Source: Neurospora tetraspora
Lineage: Eukaryota; Ascomycota; Sordariomycetes; Sordariales; Sordariaceae
Assembly: GCF_033439725.1 (NCBI RefSeq)
Contig: NW_026944386.1
Location: 3,534,001-3,598,000 of the forward strand
Direction: 5' to 3'
Length of the DNA stretch: 64,000 bases
A program made the position numbers and the translations under genes. Within the stretch, counting starts at the first letter, position 1. Every line of letters starts with the position of its first letter. This document shows positions 32,276 to 42,931 of the stretch, piece by piece. The notes below the pieces were generated by a model, which was not told the DNA's origin, searched no databases, and saw only the letters and a program-made list of their open reading frames with translations.

Positions 32276-34910
32276 CTACTCCGCATCCATAGCATCCTCA
32301 TCAACCTCCTGCTGCTGCTGCGCCTGCTGGAGAAGCTCTGCGGCATCCAACAGCGGCGCATCCAGCTGCTTGGCACTCCGGGGCCACACCCTCTTGTACA
32401 AGCTGACACCAACAGAGTCCTGAGGGTTGATGCGCCCGTCAAAGGTCGCCTTGAAGTAACCGTGGGTACCGAGCGCCTCCTTGATGAAACCGCTCCTTCC
32501 GCGCTTGGTCCACAAAGGCAGAGCCTTGAACCACTCAACGTCCTCCCTGTTGAAGAACATGTAGCGGATGGTGACGATCTTCTTGTGGATGTGGTACGGG
32601 TGGCCGGTAAGGATGGCGCGCTTGGCAACGACGCGGGATGTCGAGGGGGGCAGGGCAGTGCCGGTGGCGACGAGGCTGAGCGGCAGGTTGGAGACGGGCT
32701 CGCCATCCTCGTCGAGGACGGAGCCGGGCACCTGCCTCTTGAAGAAGAGCGTGGGCACGGCACCCCATGTGATGGGGCCCATGAAGGTAGCGACGGCCGA
32801 CTGACCGGGGTGCAGGTACCGGCAGTACTTGTGCACGTCGTTGGGGGTGTTGCCGCCCTGGGAGAAGAGCGGGTTGATGACGAAGCGGCGGGGGCCGCAC
32901 TGCATAATCAACTCCTCCTTGGCCTTGATGGGTGCGGCAGCGTCCGCGCTCAGGTTGATGAGGAAGTTGACAACAGTCTTCTTGTACTCGTGTCTGAGCA
33001 GGGAGAACAGAGTAACGGGCTGGCTGGGGTTGTAGGATTGCTGGATGGTCGCGGGCACGTCCTTGAGGTAGACATGGACACGGGTGCCAGGAGCAACACC
33101 TCCGACAAGAGCTTCCCTAGACGCCCTGATCTTGGAGGCCTGGTAGTCTTGGATCTTCAACAAGCGCTCCCAATCCTCTGGTTGATATGCGCGGTCCTCA
33201 TCCTCCTGCCAAGGGCTTGACCTCAAGCTCTTGAGACCTCTGTACTTGGCTAGACGTTCCCGGGCAAGAACGTGGGGGTGGAGCTCGATCTCATCAGGGA
33301 ACTCGAGGTCATCCCGAGCCTCGTCCCGCTTCTGCTTGCGGAAAGCCTCCAGTTGCATGGCATCCTCATCAGCATCAGGCTGAATGAAGCCGCCCTCGGT
33401 TTGTGGGTACTCGGTCTGTCCTGCTTCTGTTGGTGCGTAACCAGCAAGACCCTCCTCACCATCCTCTGGCCTGGCCGCCTCCTCCTCTTCGTCGTCCTCC
33501 ATCTCGTCATCCTCCTCCATATCTGAGCCGGAATCAGACACATCGTCGTCCAGGTACCACGCAGCCTGGTACTTTGATGTACCCTTGGGAAGCTTCTTTG
33601 GCGCAGTATAAGCCTCGAGCTCCTCCTCGTCGAAGTAGTGGTGGTCGTCCAACAAAACACCCTTCTTCGAAGTCGTCATTGTGGTCATTCCGTCGTTCAT
33701 TTCGTCGTCGTCGTCCTCCATGCGAACCTCCTCGGGCGCAAGGTCGACAAGATCGTCGCGGTCCTCGGTAGGCTGGTCGAGAATCTCCTCAGCGCCCTCC
33801 TCCACGTTCATGCCCTCCTCTCCCCGTTTCCTCCTGGCCAAGGGAGCTGCTGTAATCTTCTCAACCTGGAATGTGCCCCAATCGCCAACCTGCACCAGGC
33901 GGTCGGCCTTCAAGCCCTTGCCCCTGACGACACCGGTAAGCACGGTAGACTCGCCGAACTTGACCTCCTCCACAAGCATCCAACTCCTCTCGTCTCTCCA
34001 GCGAATGCCCTTGGGTGTAGTGCTGCACAGCGAGCGCATAAGGTTGGAGCATTCTTGTCTGTTGTCGAGGCTGAAGACCTTATCCTGCTCGGGGTGGAAG
34101 TGGGTGATGTAGGATTTGAGAGACGAAAGAACGGAAAGTCTCTGCTTTTGAGGCTCGATCTTGTTGAGGCCCTGGACAACGGTAAAGAGAGTAGAGAGAC
34201 CCTGGCTTTCGACGCTGCGCAGGATCAGCTCACCGATCTCATCAACCTCTTCCTCGGCGGACAAAACGAGAACGACATAGTCGGCGACTCTGGCGGCGTC
34301 CAGGCAGGCGGTAAGGTCGCGCTTGAGGGGGAAGTATTGGAGTTTCTGCTTGAATCTGTCGACGGGAACGCGGAATGCGCCCTCAGGCACCTCGGTCTCG
34401 ATATCGATGCTGGCGTTCAGGGACTTGATGGCTTCGACAGCGTCGCCGTCGCTGCACAGGGGGATAACGGCAACGTTCCTGGGGGCGCCATCCTTGCCGG
34501 CGAAGATGGAAGTCTCCTGGAGATGTTCCTTGTGTTTCTGCAGCTGGAGCTGCTTGTTGCGGTTGCGACGGTCGAACTTGGACATGACTTGCTGATGGGG
34601 GGTCTTGCGCACACCTCTCTCCTCGGCTACCTTGCCTATAGAGCGTTAAAGAAGAAGTGTTAGCTGTGTGAACGTTGTTGGTCTCTTATGTATCGGCTGT
34701 ATGTTTGTGTCTGACCGGGCTCGATGCGCCAAGTTGGTAGTAGGGTATAGTTCAAGGCAACGACCTCGGCATGAGTCACCGCCGTGGTATGCGATCCGTA
34801 CCTTTGGCAGCATTCCGGAGGGAACCCTTGGTAGCATGGCGCGACTTGAAGGACTTATTCGACGTCTTGGTCGTTGGCCGATGCGAGTGGCCGCTCACGG
34901 CGCCGGGCAT
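32276..34910 (-). CDS. tsr1: Ribosome biogenesis factor Tsr1
   Basis: Two exons on the minus strand, 34910-34802 and 34635-32276, with a 166-nt intron, giving 822 aa. The start MPGAVSGHSHRPTTKTSNKS, with a Lys/Arg-rich KSFKSRHATKGS block, is characteristic of the Bms1/Tsr1 family. Across the splice it reads NAAKGKVAEERGVRKTPHQQVMSKFDRRNRNKQ. The GTPase-like domain lacks a P-loop, as known for Tsr1. An AARP2CN-type domain (VVRGKGLKADRLVQVGDWG) and a long acidic insertion (EEDDEMEDDEEEE) follow. The conserved C-terminal half includes IEKHPHVL-like IELHPHVLARERLAKYRGLKSLRSSPW, CGPRRFVINPLFSQG and FDGRINPQDSVGVSLYKRVWP. By family it acts in the cytosol in maturation of 40S precursors. It is divergent from utp7, another 40S assembly gene. 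Confidence 0.96.
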
Positions 34911-35397
34911 TTTGCTGGAATCGCCGCCTGCTTTGAATCGAAAGGGGAGCGAATTTGAAGCCAGGATGGGTGACCTGAAGAGGCGTTGAAGAGGCTGGGG
35001 GTTGGGACTGAAGAGAGAATTCGAGAACCTCTCTGGTCTAATCTGTATATCGAGTATCGAATCGGTGATGGACAATGTCAATGGCGGGGCACTCGTTGCA
35101 TTTTTTTGAGTTGTGCGAATCTTATCAGAATCTTATCGCCCCTACAAAAGCATCCCCTGTACGCAGTGGAGCCAATGATCGTAGCGGAACAGCTGCCCCA
35201 TCCAACTTTTTAGTGGGTCCGGCCCAGAAAAGTTGTCGAGCATTTGGAGGAAGGAAACATTCACAAACACGGGCACACCTCGAAACCGCCATACCAATCC
35301 ATATCCAGTCTGACCAACATCCCGTCGCCGATCCAATTGCCCTAGTCCACCACACATATTATCCATCCCAATTGAGTCGCGTCGACCCATTGGCACC
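34911..35397. promoter_or_regulatory. Shared divergent promoter of tsr1 and utp7
   Basis: 487 bases lie between the start codons of two small-subunit ribosome biogenesis genes transcribed away from each other. This arrangement allows co-regulation as part of a ribosome-biogenesis programme. I do not see an unambiguous copy of a named ribi element and claim none. Confidence 0.6.
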
Positions 35398-37119
35398 ATG
35401 GAGACCACAGACAAGACCGCAGTCTCGCTCTCGAGGGCAGAGCAGCCCAGCGGCGCCGTCGCCATCAACAACGTCCGAAGCGAGTTCCGATCCAGGGCCG
35501 AGGCCAACAAGATTCGCAAAGTCAAGGCAGCAGAAAAGTCGTACGGCCGTGGCCGCAAGATCGATGTCAAGAACGTCAAGGATAAGAAGCTCAAGCGCAA
35601 CCTTACAAACCTCGAAGACAAGTATCAGACGGCCACGCTAAAGGCCAAGGAGGCCGAGATCCTTCTCGAGAATGCCGGTGGTTTCCTCGAGGCTGATCAT
35701 GAACTTGTGAGTAGCTATCCTTCTAAACCTCTTACGTGATACTAACTGCGCTGGTCACGATAGGAACGCACATACAAGGTCCGCCAGGAGGACATCGTCA
35801 GCGAAGTCAACATCGAAGTCGCCCAGAAAAAGTTCGACTTGAAGCTCGACCAACTAGGACCCTACATTTGCGATTTCTCGAGGAACGGTCGGGACCTGAT
35901 CCTGGCAGGACGGAAGGGCCATGTCGCTACGATGGACTGGAGAGACGGCAAGCTGGGCTGCGAGTTGCAGCTGGGAGAGACGATCAGGGACGTCAAGTGG
36001 CTACACAACAACCAATACTTCGCTGTCGCTCAGAAGAAGTACACCTACATCTACGACTCTCAGGGTGTCGAGCTCCACTGTCTAAGGAAACACGTCGAAG
36101 TCTCCCACCTCGAATTCCTCCCCTATCACTTCCTGTTGGCCACCCTGGGCACAAACGGTCAGCTCAAGTACCAGGATACGTCGACCGGTCAGATCGTCAC
36201 CGAAATCGCAACGAAGCTCGGCACACCCGTTTCCATGACACAGAACCCCTGGAACGCTATCCTCCATGTTGGTCACCAGAACGGCACAGTAACGCTATGG
36301 TCGCCCAACTCGTCAGAACCTCTGGTCAAGCTCCTTGCCCACCGCGGCCCCGTACGATCCATGGCTGTCGACCGCGAAGGCCGCTACATGGTGACCACAG
36401 GACAGGACTGCAAGATGGCCGTTTGGGATATCCGCATGTTCAAGGAGGTCAACAACTACTTTACCCGGGCGCCTGCCTCGTCCGTCGCCATCTCAGATAC
36501 CGGCCTTACCGCTGTCGGCTGGGGCACTAGGACAACAGTCTGGAAGGGTCTCTTCTCCAAGGAGAAGCCTGTACAAGAAAAGGTCCAGTCTCCCTACATG
36601 ACGTGGGGCGGCGAGGGCAAGCGCGTCGAGCGGGTGCGGTGGTGCCCCTTTGACGATGTTCTCGGTGTCGGCCACAGCGAAGGTTTCTCGTCCCTCATCA
36701 TCCCCGGCGCCGGCGAGGCCAACTTCGACGCCCTGGAGGTCAACCCGTACGAGACGAAGAAGCAGAGACAGGAGGGCGAGGTCAAGCAGCTGCTCAACAA
36801 GCTCGCGCCCGAGATGATTGCGCTCGATCCCAACTTTATCGGCAACCTCGATCTGCGGTCGGCGAAGCAGCGGGAGGCGGACAAGGATCTGGACGCCGGG
36901 CCGCCGGATCTGGAGGAGGAGATGCGCAACCGGGCCAGGGGCAAGAACAGCGCGCTCAAGAAGTACCTGCGGAAGCAGAAGAAGAAGAACATCATCGACG
37001 AGAAGAGGCTCAAGGCCGAGGAGATGTACAAGCAGATGCAGGAGAAGAATGGGGAGAAGCACAAGGAGAAGGTGGCCGAGCTGGGGCCTACGCTGGCCAG
37101 GTTTGCGAGGAAAGAGTAG
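35398..37119 (+). CDS. utp7: U3 snoRNP protein Utp7 (WD40, BING4 family)
   Basis: Two exons, 35398-35706 and 35764-37119, with intron GTGAGT..TAG in phase 0, giving 554 aa. A basic helical N-terminus (YGRGRKIDVKNVKDKKLKRN) precedes WD40-type repeats: DFSRNGRDLILAGRKGHVATMDW, WLHNNQYFAVAQKKYTYIYD, LPYHFLLATLGTNGQLKYQD, HVGHQNGTVTLWSPNSSEPL, and MAVDREGRYMVTTGQDCKMAVWDIR. The BING4 C-terminal domain follows (DVLGVGHSEGFSSLIIPGAG and EANFDALEVNPYETKKQRQE), with a Lys/Glu-rich tail. By family it is a component of the small-subunit processome that binds pre-rRNA during early 18S processing in the nucleolus. Confidence 0.97.
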
Positions 37120-37494
37120 AAAATGGTAGTGGGAGTGGTGGAAGAACAGAGCACATGATGATACCCAGAATCAGTCACTTAATGAAACCAAAGACGGTCA
37201 GTCGACCGGATGCTGTGCTGATGATTTTCTTGACCACTTCAACTGTGTTGTGTGTATGTGGATGCTCGTCTTTTTTTTTTTTTTTTTTTTTGGTAATTTA
37301 TTCAAGAATAAAGATCAAAAACCTGCGCCATAAATGCATCATAGTCTTCGCGTGACCATAAACGCTCTCGAAGCCCAATGATGCTGTGTACCGTCCCCCC
37401 TTACGCCATTTTTGTGCTTCTCGTCCTTCTCTTTCCATCAAAGCTTCGTGCCAACCTCAACATAACGCTCCTCTCCCCGCTTCTGCCTTCCCCT
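37120..37494. other. Convergent spacer with poly(T) tract
   Basis: 375 bases between the 3' ends of utp7 and pth2. It includes 21 uninterrupted T at 37271-37291, within the presumed utp7 3' UTR. Nothing else was seen. Confidence 0.6.
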
Positions 37495-38314
37495 TTACAA
37501 CAACTTCAAATGACCAGTAATCTGATCAACCAAGCTCTTAGGCGCGGGGCCAATGCCCAACACAGTCCTAGACCCAGAGGCAATCTGCGTACGGCCAGCA
37601 TCCTGAATCACCTCAGCAGTGACGCCCAAGCTGCGCGCCTTGGCCATCAGCTCCAGCATCTCATCCTCGGACTTGGTCTGCACGGCGATCTTGGCCTGGC
37701 CGTTGCGCTCCCACTGGCGGAGCAGGCGGGCGGACAGCGACATTGGCTCGAGTTGGGCGGCGGAGAAGAGGCGCTTGTAGCAGGCGAGGGTGGCGTGGGA
37801 GCATTGGGCTGCGATTTTACCTGTTTGTTTGTCACGGAAGCAAGTCAGTAAACAAAGCAGAGTGTTTTCCTCGGAAAGGTTGAGGAGAAGGGGAGAAAAG
37901 AAGAAATGAAAAATGAAGCATACCCTTGGTCATACCCAAATCCGTCCTCACAACCAACACCAACTTGCATTCCTCAGTAGGATCCAGTCCCACCTTGGGC
38001 GCCTTCTCCTTCTTCTTCTTTTCACCTGAAAAAGAAGCGGCAGCAGCACCGCGCGCGCGCAAACCCTGGCGCTGATCGGCCTCGAGCCCGTTGGCCCAGT
38101 TGGGCGCGTGGTCTAGTATGAGATCGTCTTCGTCCACGTCGGACTCCTCGCTCTCGACGGGGTCCTCAAAGTACCGGCGCCGCTCCTCCTTCATCTCGGG
38201 GGGGATCAGGTAGCCGCGGATGGCGTAGACGCCGAGCACGAAGCCGGTTATGAGCGAGATCATGGAGGTCGAGAGGACGACCATGGAGGGCATGGCGGCT
38301 TGGACGTCGGACAT
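37495..38314 (-). CDS. pth2: Peptidyl-tRNA hydrolase 2 with N-terminal membrane anchor
   Basis: Two exons on the minus strand, 38314-37924 and 37820-37495, giving 238 aa. An N-terminal hydrophobic segment (STSMISLITGFVLGVYAIRG) should anchor it, as in Pth2/Bit1 of the mitochondrial outer membrane. An acidic Glu/Asp/Ser stretch and a Lys-rich stretch follow. The catalytic domain begins [32 protein letters not shown], with the conserved Lys-Gly-Lys-x-x-x-Gln-x-x-His pattern completed at the splice junction. It continues EMLELMAKARSLGVTAEVIQDAGRTQIASGSRTVLGIGP, which carries the family's D-A-G-R-T-Q motif. By family it releases tRNA from peptidyl-tRNA. It is divergent from nrk1 across 662 bp. 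Confidence 0.96.
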
Positions 38315-38976
38315 TGTGACCAAAAGGGCGGTGGTGGTTGTTGTTTCGGTGGTAAAGGGTCGGCGATGATGGTTTATGGGGGAGGAAGAGCAATACGGCG
38401 GCGGTGCTTGATGTACTACTCGCGGTCGGGAGTTTGGTATGGTGGTAGTAGTTGTAGCGGTCGTTCTGACACTGACGGAATGTGGTCGGAGAGTGAGAGC
38501 TCCTTTTCTTGGACGAAAATCTAGACGGACTCGGAGTGCTGCTGTTCGAATTGGAAGAAGGGGGATGACGTGCATGGGTTCTGCCAGACCAGCAGAAAGA
38601 AGCGAGCGGAAAGTGCCCGAGTGGAAAATCAGACAGGGGCCAATGTGCTAGAAGGGGCAGGCAGGCAGGCCCCTAATCCCTGGCTTATACCAAACAGGGG
38701 AGGTACGTACCGTTTTCCTTCGAGGAAACCACCAACAGCACAACGTTGGGTAGGTTCAGTCGTGTGATGAGTCTTTGGACGATAAGCACCTCACCCAAGG
38801 ATTCTAAACTACCTCTTAACTTTTTACACTTCAGATTACACTCCTACATAGTTCCTCTTTTTGTCGATACCCAAATCCAGAACCCATTGGCCAAAGACTC
38901 TCTTCTCTCTCCATGACATAACATCGCGGGGTCAAACTGGAGCTCAACTACACCCACCAACTCGAACTCTATCACG
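38315..38976. promoter_or_regulatory. Divergent promoter region, pth2 / nrk1
   Basis: 662 bases containing both promoters and leaders. No specific motif is claimed. Confidence 0.45.
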
Positions 38977-40264
38977 ATGTTGGACCCAAACCAGAAAGCC
39001 GTCGTCATCGGAATCAGCGGATGTTCCTCGAGCGGCAAGACGACACTGGCTCGACTTCTCCGCGACATCTTCCCCAATACCTTCATCCTACACGAAGATG
39101 ACTTTTACAAGCCCGAGTCCGAGTAAGAGCTCCTCCTCCTCCTCATCTGACATTATCTTGTTCTTGTTTATATCACTCTAGTGACTAGTCTCTAACCACC
39201 ATTATGTGTCTCTTCACCTTCTCTTCCAAAAAAACAGAATTCCTATGAAAGATGGCCTCGCAAACTGGGACTGTCCCGAAGCCCTTTCTATCCCCGACAT
39301 GACCGCAGCCTTAGAGCACATCCGCGCCACGGGCGAGTTACCTGTTAGTAATATCCTTACCAGACCCTTTCTTTCCCGGAGACATAACCGTGGTTGTTGT
39401 TACCCCCCTCCCCCATTATCATCAACCGAAACCAAAATTACAGCGCCAAAACAAGGGCCTGGTAAGATCGTCAAGTCAAAGCCACTAACTGGAACCACCC
39501 CCCTCTCTCCCAAAAAACAGGCCACCCTCGACTCCAAAGAAGACCTCAACTCCATCGGCCCTTGCCCCCTCACCACAGACTTCATCAACACCATCAAGTC
39601 GCGCGTGGCCGACTGGTTGCAGCCCTCGTCTCCCGGTCATCGCATCCTCCACTTATCCTCTCAACAACCCCTAAAAATCTGCATCCTAGACGGTTTCCTC
39701 CTCTACTCCCCCCCTCCCCTTCTGCCTGCCACCTTACTCTCCCAAATGGACATCAAACTCTTTCTCCTCGTATCCAAAGCCAGGGCCTTACAGCGCCGCG
39801 AAGCAAGAGACGGGTACGTAACGCTCGAAGGATTCTGGAAGGACCCGCCGGGGTATGTGGAGAAGATTGTTTGGCCTGAGTATGTCAGGGCGCATGAGTG
39901 GATGTTTGAGGAGGGGGGTGTGGAGGGGGGGAAGGTGAAGGCGGAGGAGGTGAGGGAGAGGTTGGGGGTTTTGGTTAATCAGAAGCAAGGTGAAAGTAAA
40001 ATGGATAGGGATTTTGGGGAGACGTTGGAGTGGGCGGTGGAGACGATTATGAGGGAGTTGGAAGCGTTGGTTTTGGGTGGGGAGCAGAGGAAGGATGGAG
40101 ACAAGGAGAACGGGGATGGGGAGAAGGAAAAGGAGAAAGAGGCGATTGCGTTGAATAGTTTTGCGATGAAGAAGAAGTGGGCGGCGGGGCAGAGGGAGAG
40201 GAATGCGAGGGAGTTGTTGATTAAGGAGTCGCAGGAGCAGCAGCAACAGCAGCAGAAGGAATGA
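38977..40264 (+). CDS. nrk1: Nicotinamide riboside kinase
   Basis: Three exons, 38977-39122, 39238-39343 and 39521-40264, giving 331 aa. The P-loop GISGCSSSGKTTLAR is near the N-terminus. HEDDFYKPESEIPMKDGLANWDCPEAL, with the conserved Asp-Asp-Phe and the NRK-typical Asp-Trp-Asp-Cys, is completed at the first splice. KICILDGFLLYSPP is the strand-end motif, and DIKLFLLVSKARALQRREARDGYVT, then FWKDPPGYVEKIVWPEYVRAH, is the lid region. By family it phosphorylates nicotinamide riboside to NMN in NAD salvage. The C-terminal ~85 residues are Glu/Lys/Gln-rich, end in a Gln run and have no counterpart in the ~200-240 aa animal and yeast enzymes. Intron 2 (177 nt) is a multiple of three with no stop in frame, so retention would insert 59 residues. 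Confidence 0.94.
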
Positions 40265-40553
40265 TTAGAGAATAAGTAGCAATACACTTATCGTCGGAAT
40301 GAACTGTATTGATAGGGACAGCCAAGTCAATATTCACTTCATCATCCGTCAAACTTTTGTATCAATATGTACGATATGCACATTGTATACCATCCATTCA
40401 TCAAATGTCCCGTGGTAGAACAGGAATAACCCAAGCTCTCCTCCTCCGCCAACAACCCCTTTGACCTCCATGCCATACCCAAAAGTAACGAGGCAACCAT
40501 CCATCCACCATGGCCACTATGGCCAACCATCCCGACGACAACCTCTACCCAGC
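40265..40553. other. Convergent intergenic spacer
   Basis: 289 bases between the 3' ends of nrk1 (+) and the Hsp70-like gene (-). Nothing beyond 3' UTR sequence was seen. Confidence 0.6.
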
Positions 40554-42931
40554 CTAATAAAACTCAGCATCAACCCTCCCATACCTAACCCCATCAACCT
40601 TGAGCTCAAACCCCAAGCCGGCGCTATCGACAATCATCTCGAGCGTAAAGTCCAAGTTATCAAACTCGACCCCTTTCGTCGTCGTGAGTCTAGTAAACAG
40701 ACTCCTCGGGACAGCAGACAAGTCCGTCGTCAGCGTGCACACCTTGATCAGGTCGCGCGTGTACGACTTGGGCGGCTCGTCGGCCTCGCAGGCGATCAGG
40801 TCGTCCGTGACCACGAGCGACTGCCCCGGGCGGAAGTTGCGCGTGTAGTGGAAGGCTATGGGGTTTTGGGGGGATATGGTTTCGCCCTGTTTTTTGGTGA
40901 GTGAGTGAGTGAGTATTATTGTTGAGAAAAAATTGGCATGATGACATGGTTAGAGGGAAGAGGGGGAGGGGAAGGGGAGAAAGGGGACAAAACGCACCTT
41001 GGCAATATGCCACTGCATCCGATCACTAACCATCCACCTCTCCCACAACGGACTCCAATACCGCTCCGTAACGCTGTGCTTCTCCTCATCATACACCGTC
41101 GCGTACGACGTCCCGTAGTGCATCCGCGCCTTGCGCGAGATGACCATGTTGCCCTCCAGCCCGCGCAGGACCGCGCCGCGCACGACGGCCGTCCACGCGT
41201 ACACGGGCTGCATCACCTCGATCGAGTTACTCCCAAGGGCGGCCGCAAGCGTGCTTTGCTGTGTTGGCGTTGGGGTGTAGGGCGGAGGCGCCATGGTGCT
41301 GGTGAAGTGGCTCTTGAGCTTGCGGTACAGGTAGTCGCTCTGGCCGAAGCCGCCAACCAAAATGATGCCCGAGACGGTCTGGCCCTTGGCGCGCAGGTTG
41401 TCGACTTGCCCCTGGACGAGGTCGCAGACCTCCTTGACGACGGGGTCGAAGATGTCTTTGACTTGGGCCGCGGTCATCATTAGGAAGCCACAGTCGAGAC
41501 CGATTTCTTCGTCATCGGGGAGACCGGGGAATCTGTGGCCAGTCTATCAATATCGGCGGCTTCTCACTCCGGGGCTCTGTCGGGAAACTTACGGGACGTT
41601 AATCTCCTGATGCTCTTCCTCGTTGAAGTTGCGCTTAACGAACTCTTCAAAGTACTTGAGCGCCATCTGCCACGACTTGCCCTTCTTGGTCTTTACCTCC
41701 TCGAACCGGCTGGCCCCCAACCGGTTCTTGACGTGCTCCTCAAACCGATAGTTGAGGAAAGCACTTCCGCAAAGCCCACCTGTCCCGACAGCAGACTCTT
41801 CGACCCGGATTGGCCCTAGCGAAACAATCTTGTATGCGATCAAACTGGAGGCTGGTCAGTATACCATTTCTGCAACCGAATTTCCGAGCTCAAAGGTAAA
41901 CCTACTCAACAGTACCACCGCCACCATCACAAACAATAAAGTTGTCTCCAATCTTCAGATGATTAGGCTGGATAGCTTTCAGCGTATACACCGCCGCGGC
42001 CTCCGGCTCACTGATCATCTGAATCTGCGACTGGGCACCCATCCCGGCCCTCTCCGCCGCTTGGAGCGTCGCGTTCTTGGCCGCATCCGACCAGACAGCC
42101 GGGCACGTCAGGACAAAGTCGACCTTTGTCGACGCCATGAACGACTCGCCGTACCGCCGCGTTAGCGTGTCCATGGTGTGCTTGTAGATCTGCGTGAGGT
42201 AGTCGCTCACGGCGTCGACGACGGTTTTCTTGTTGTTCTTCAGCTGCGTGGCCGTCTCCTTGGGGTTGACGTAGAAGGGCAGCTTCTGGGACCGGTCGAG
42301 GAAGAGCTTGACACATCGTATCCGCGACTCTTCCGGTCTGAACTGGAAGCCCCATTTCACGACTGGCGCGGTGCCTGGCGGCGCATTGGGCGGGACCTCT
42401 GCATACGAGAGCTCGGTAGGGACCTTGTCGGATGTGATGCCGTTCCCGCCCGGCCAGGTCTTGATAATCTCTACATCATCTGGAGTTCCTGTGTATACGG
42501 CAGCAACACTAATGGGCTATATGTTAGTTTGGTTTGGTGTCTTGGAGCTAGGCATAGAGAAGAGAAAGTGAGAAGCAAGCAAAAAAGCTTGATCCCCGGC
42601 CAGCATTGATGGGACAGCCCCCAAGTCACACAGATGTTTGCTGCGTAACGGTTTCGGCAGCTGCCCGTTGGCAGAGTCCAGTTAGGTTGACGAGTAAGAG
42701 ACGAAAAAGAAAAATCAGTTGGACGTACCCAGAGAAAGTAGTGCCGAAGTCAACGCCAACAATCAGCCGATCACTGATGGGGGCCGGCTCCTTTGTCCGC
42801 TGCCTCACCGGGCCATTGATCGCCTCGGTTGAAGCTGGGGGACTATAGCTGTTTGTGAAGTAATTCCTACTATCTCTGTTTCTCTGACTTGTTGGAGAAG
42901 TTGGCGGCAGTATGGGCATATTGAAGCTCAT
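40554..42931 (-). CDS. Hsp70-family (HSPA12-like) actin-type ATPase protein
   Basis: Five exons on the minus strand: 42931-42729, 42508-41906, 41844-41593, 41532-40998 and 40886-40554, giving 641 aa, and every junction keeps frame. The phosphate-1 motif LIVGVDFGTTFSG ends exon 1. VDFVLTCPAVWSDAAKNATLQ and ISEPEAAAVY are Hsp70-type. Phosphate-2 reads VCDGGGGTVDLIAYKI across the exon 2-3 junction. The adenosine motif is GIILVGGFGQSDYLYRKLKSHF. The DnaK substrate-binding beta domain is not evident. Instead the C-terminus holds an Ig-like stretch (YTRNFRPGQSLVVTDDLIACEADEPP). This layout matches the divergent HSPA12 group, greatly expanded in filamentous ascomycetes and without a defined biochemical role. 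The first ~50 residues are Pro/Ser/Asn-rich and likely disordered. Confidence 0.92.

Noticed and set aside
33638-34663. 341-codon plus-strand ORF
   Set aside because: Antisense shadow of tsr1. The tsr1 frame carries the recognisable domains.
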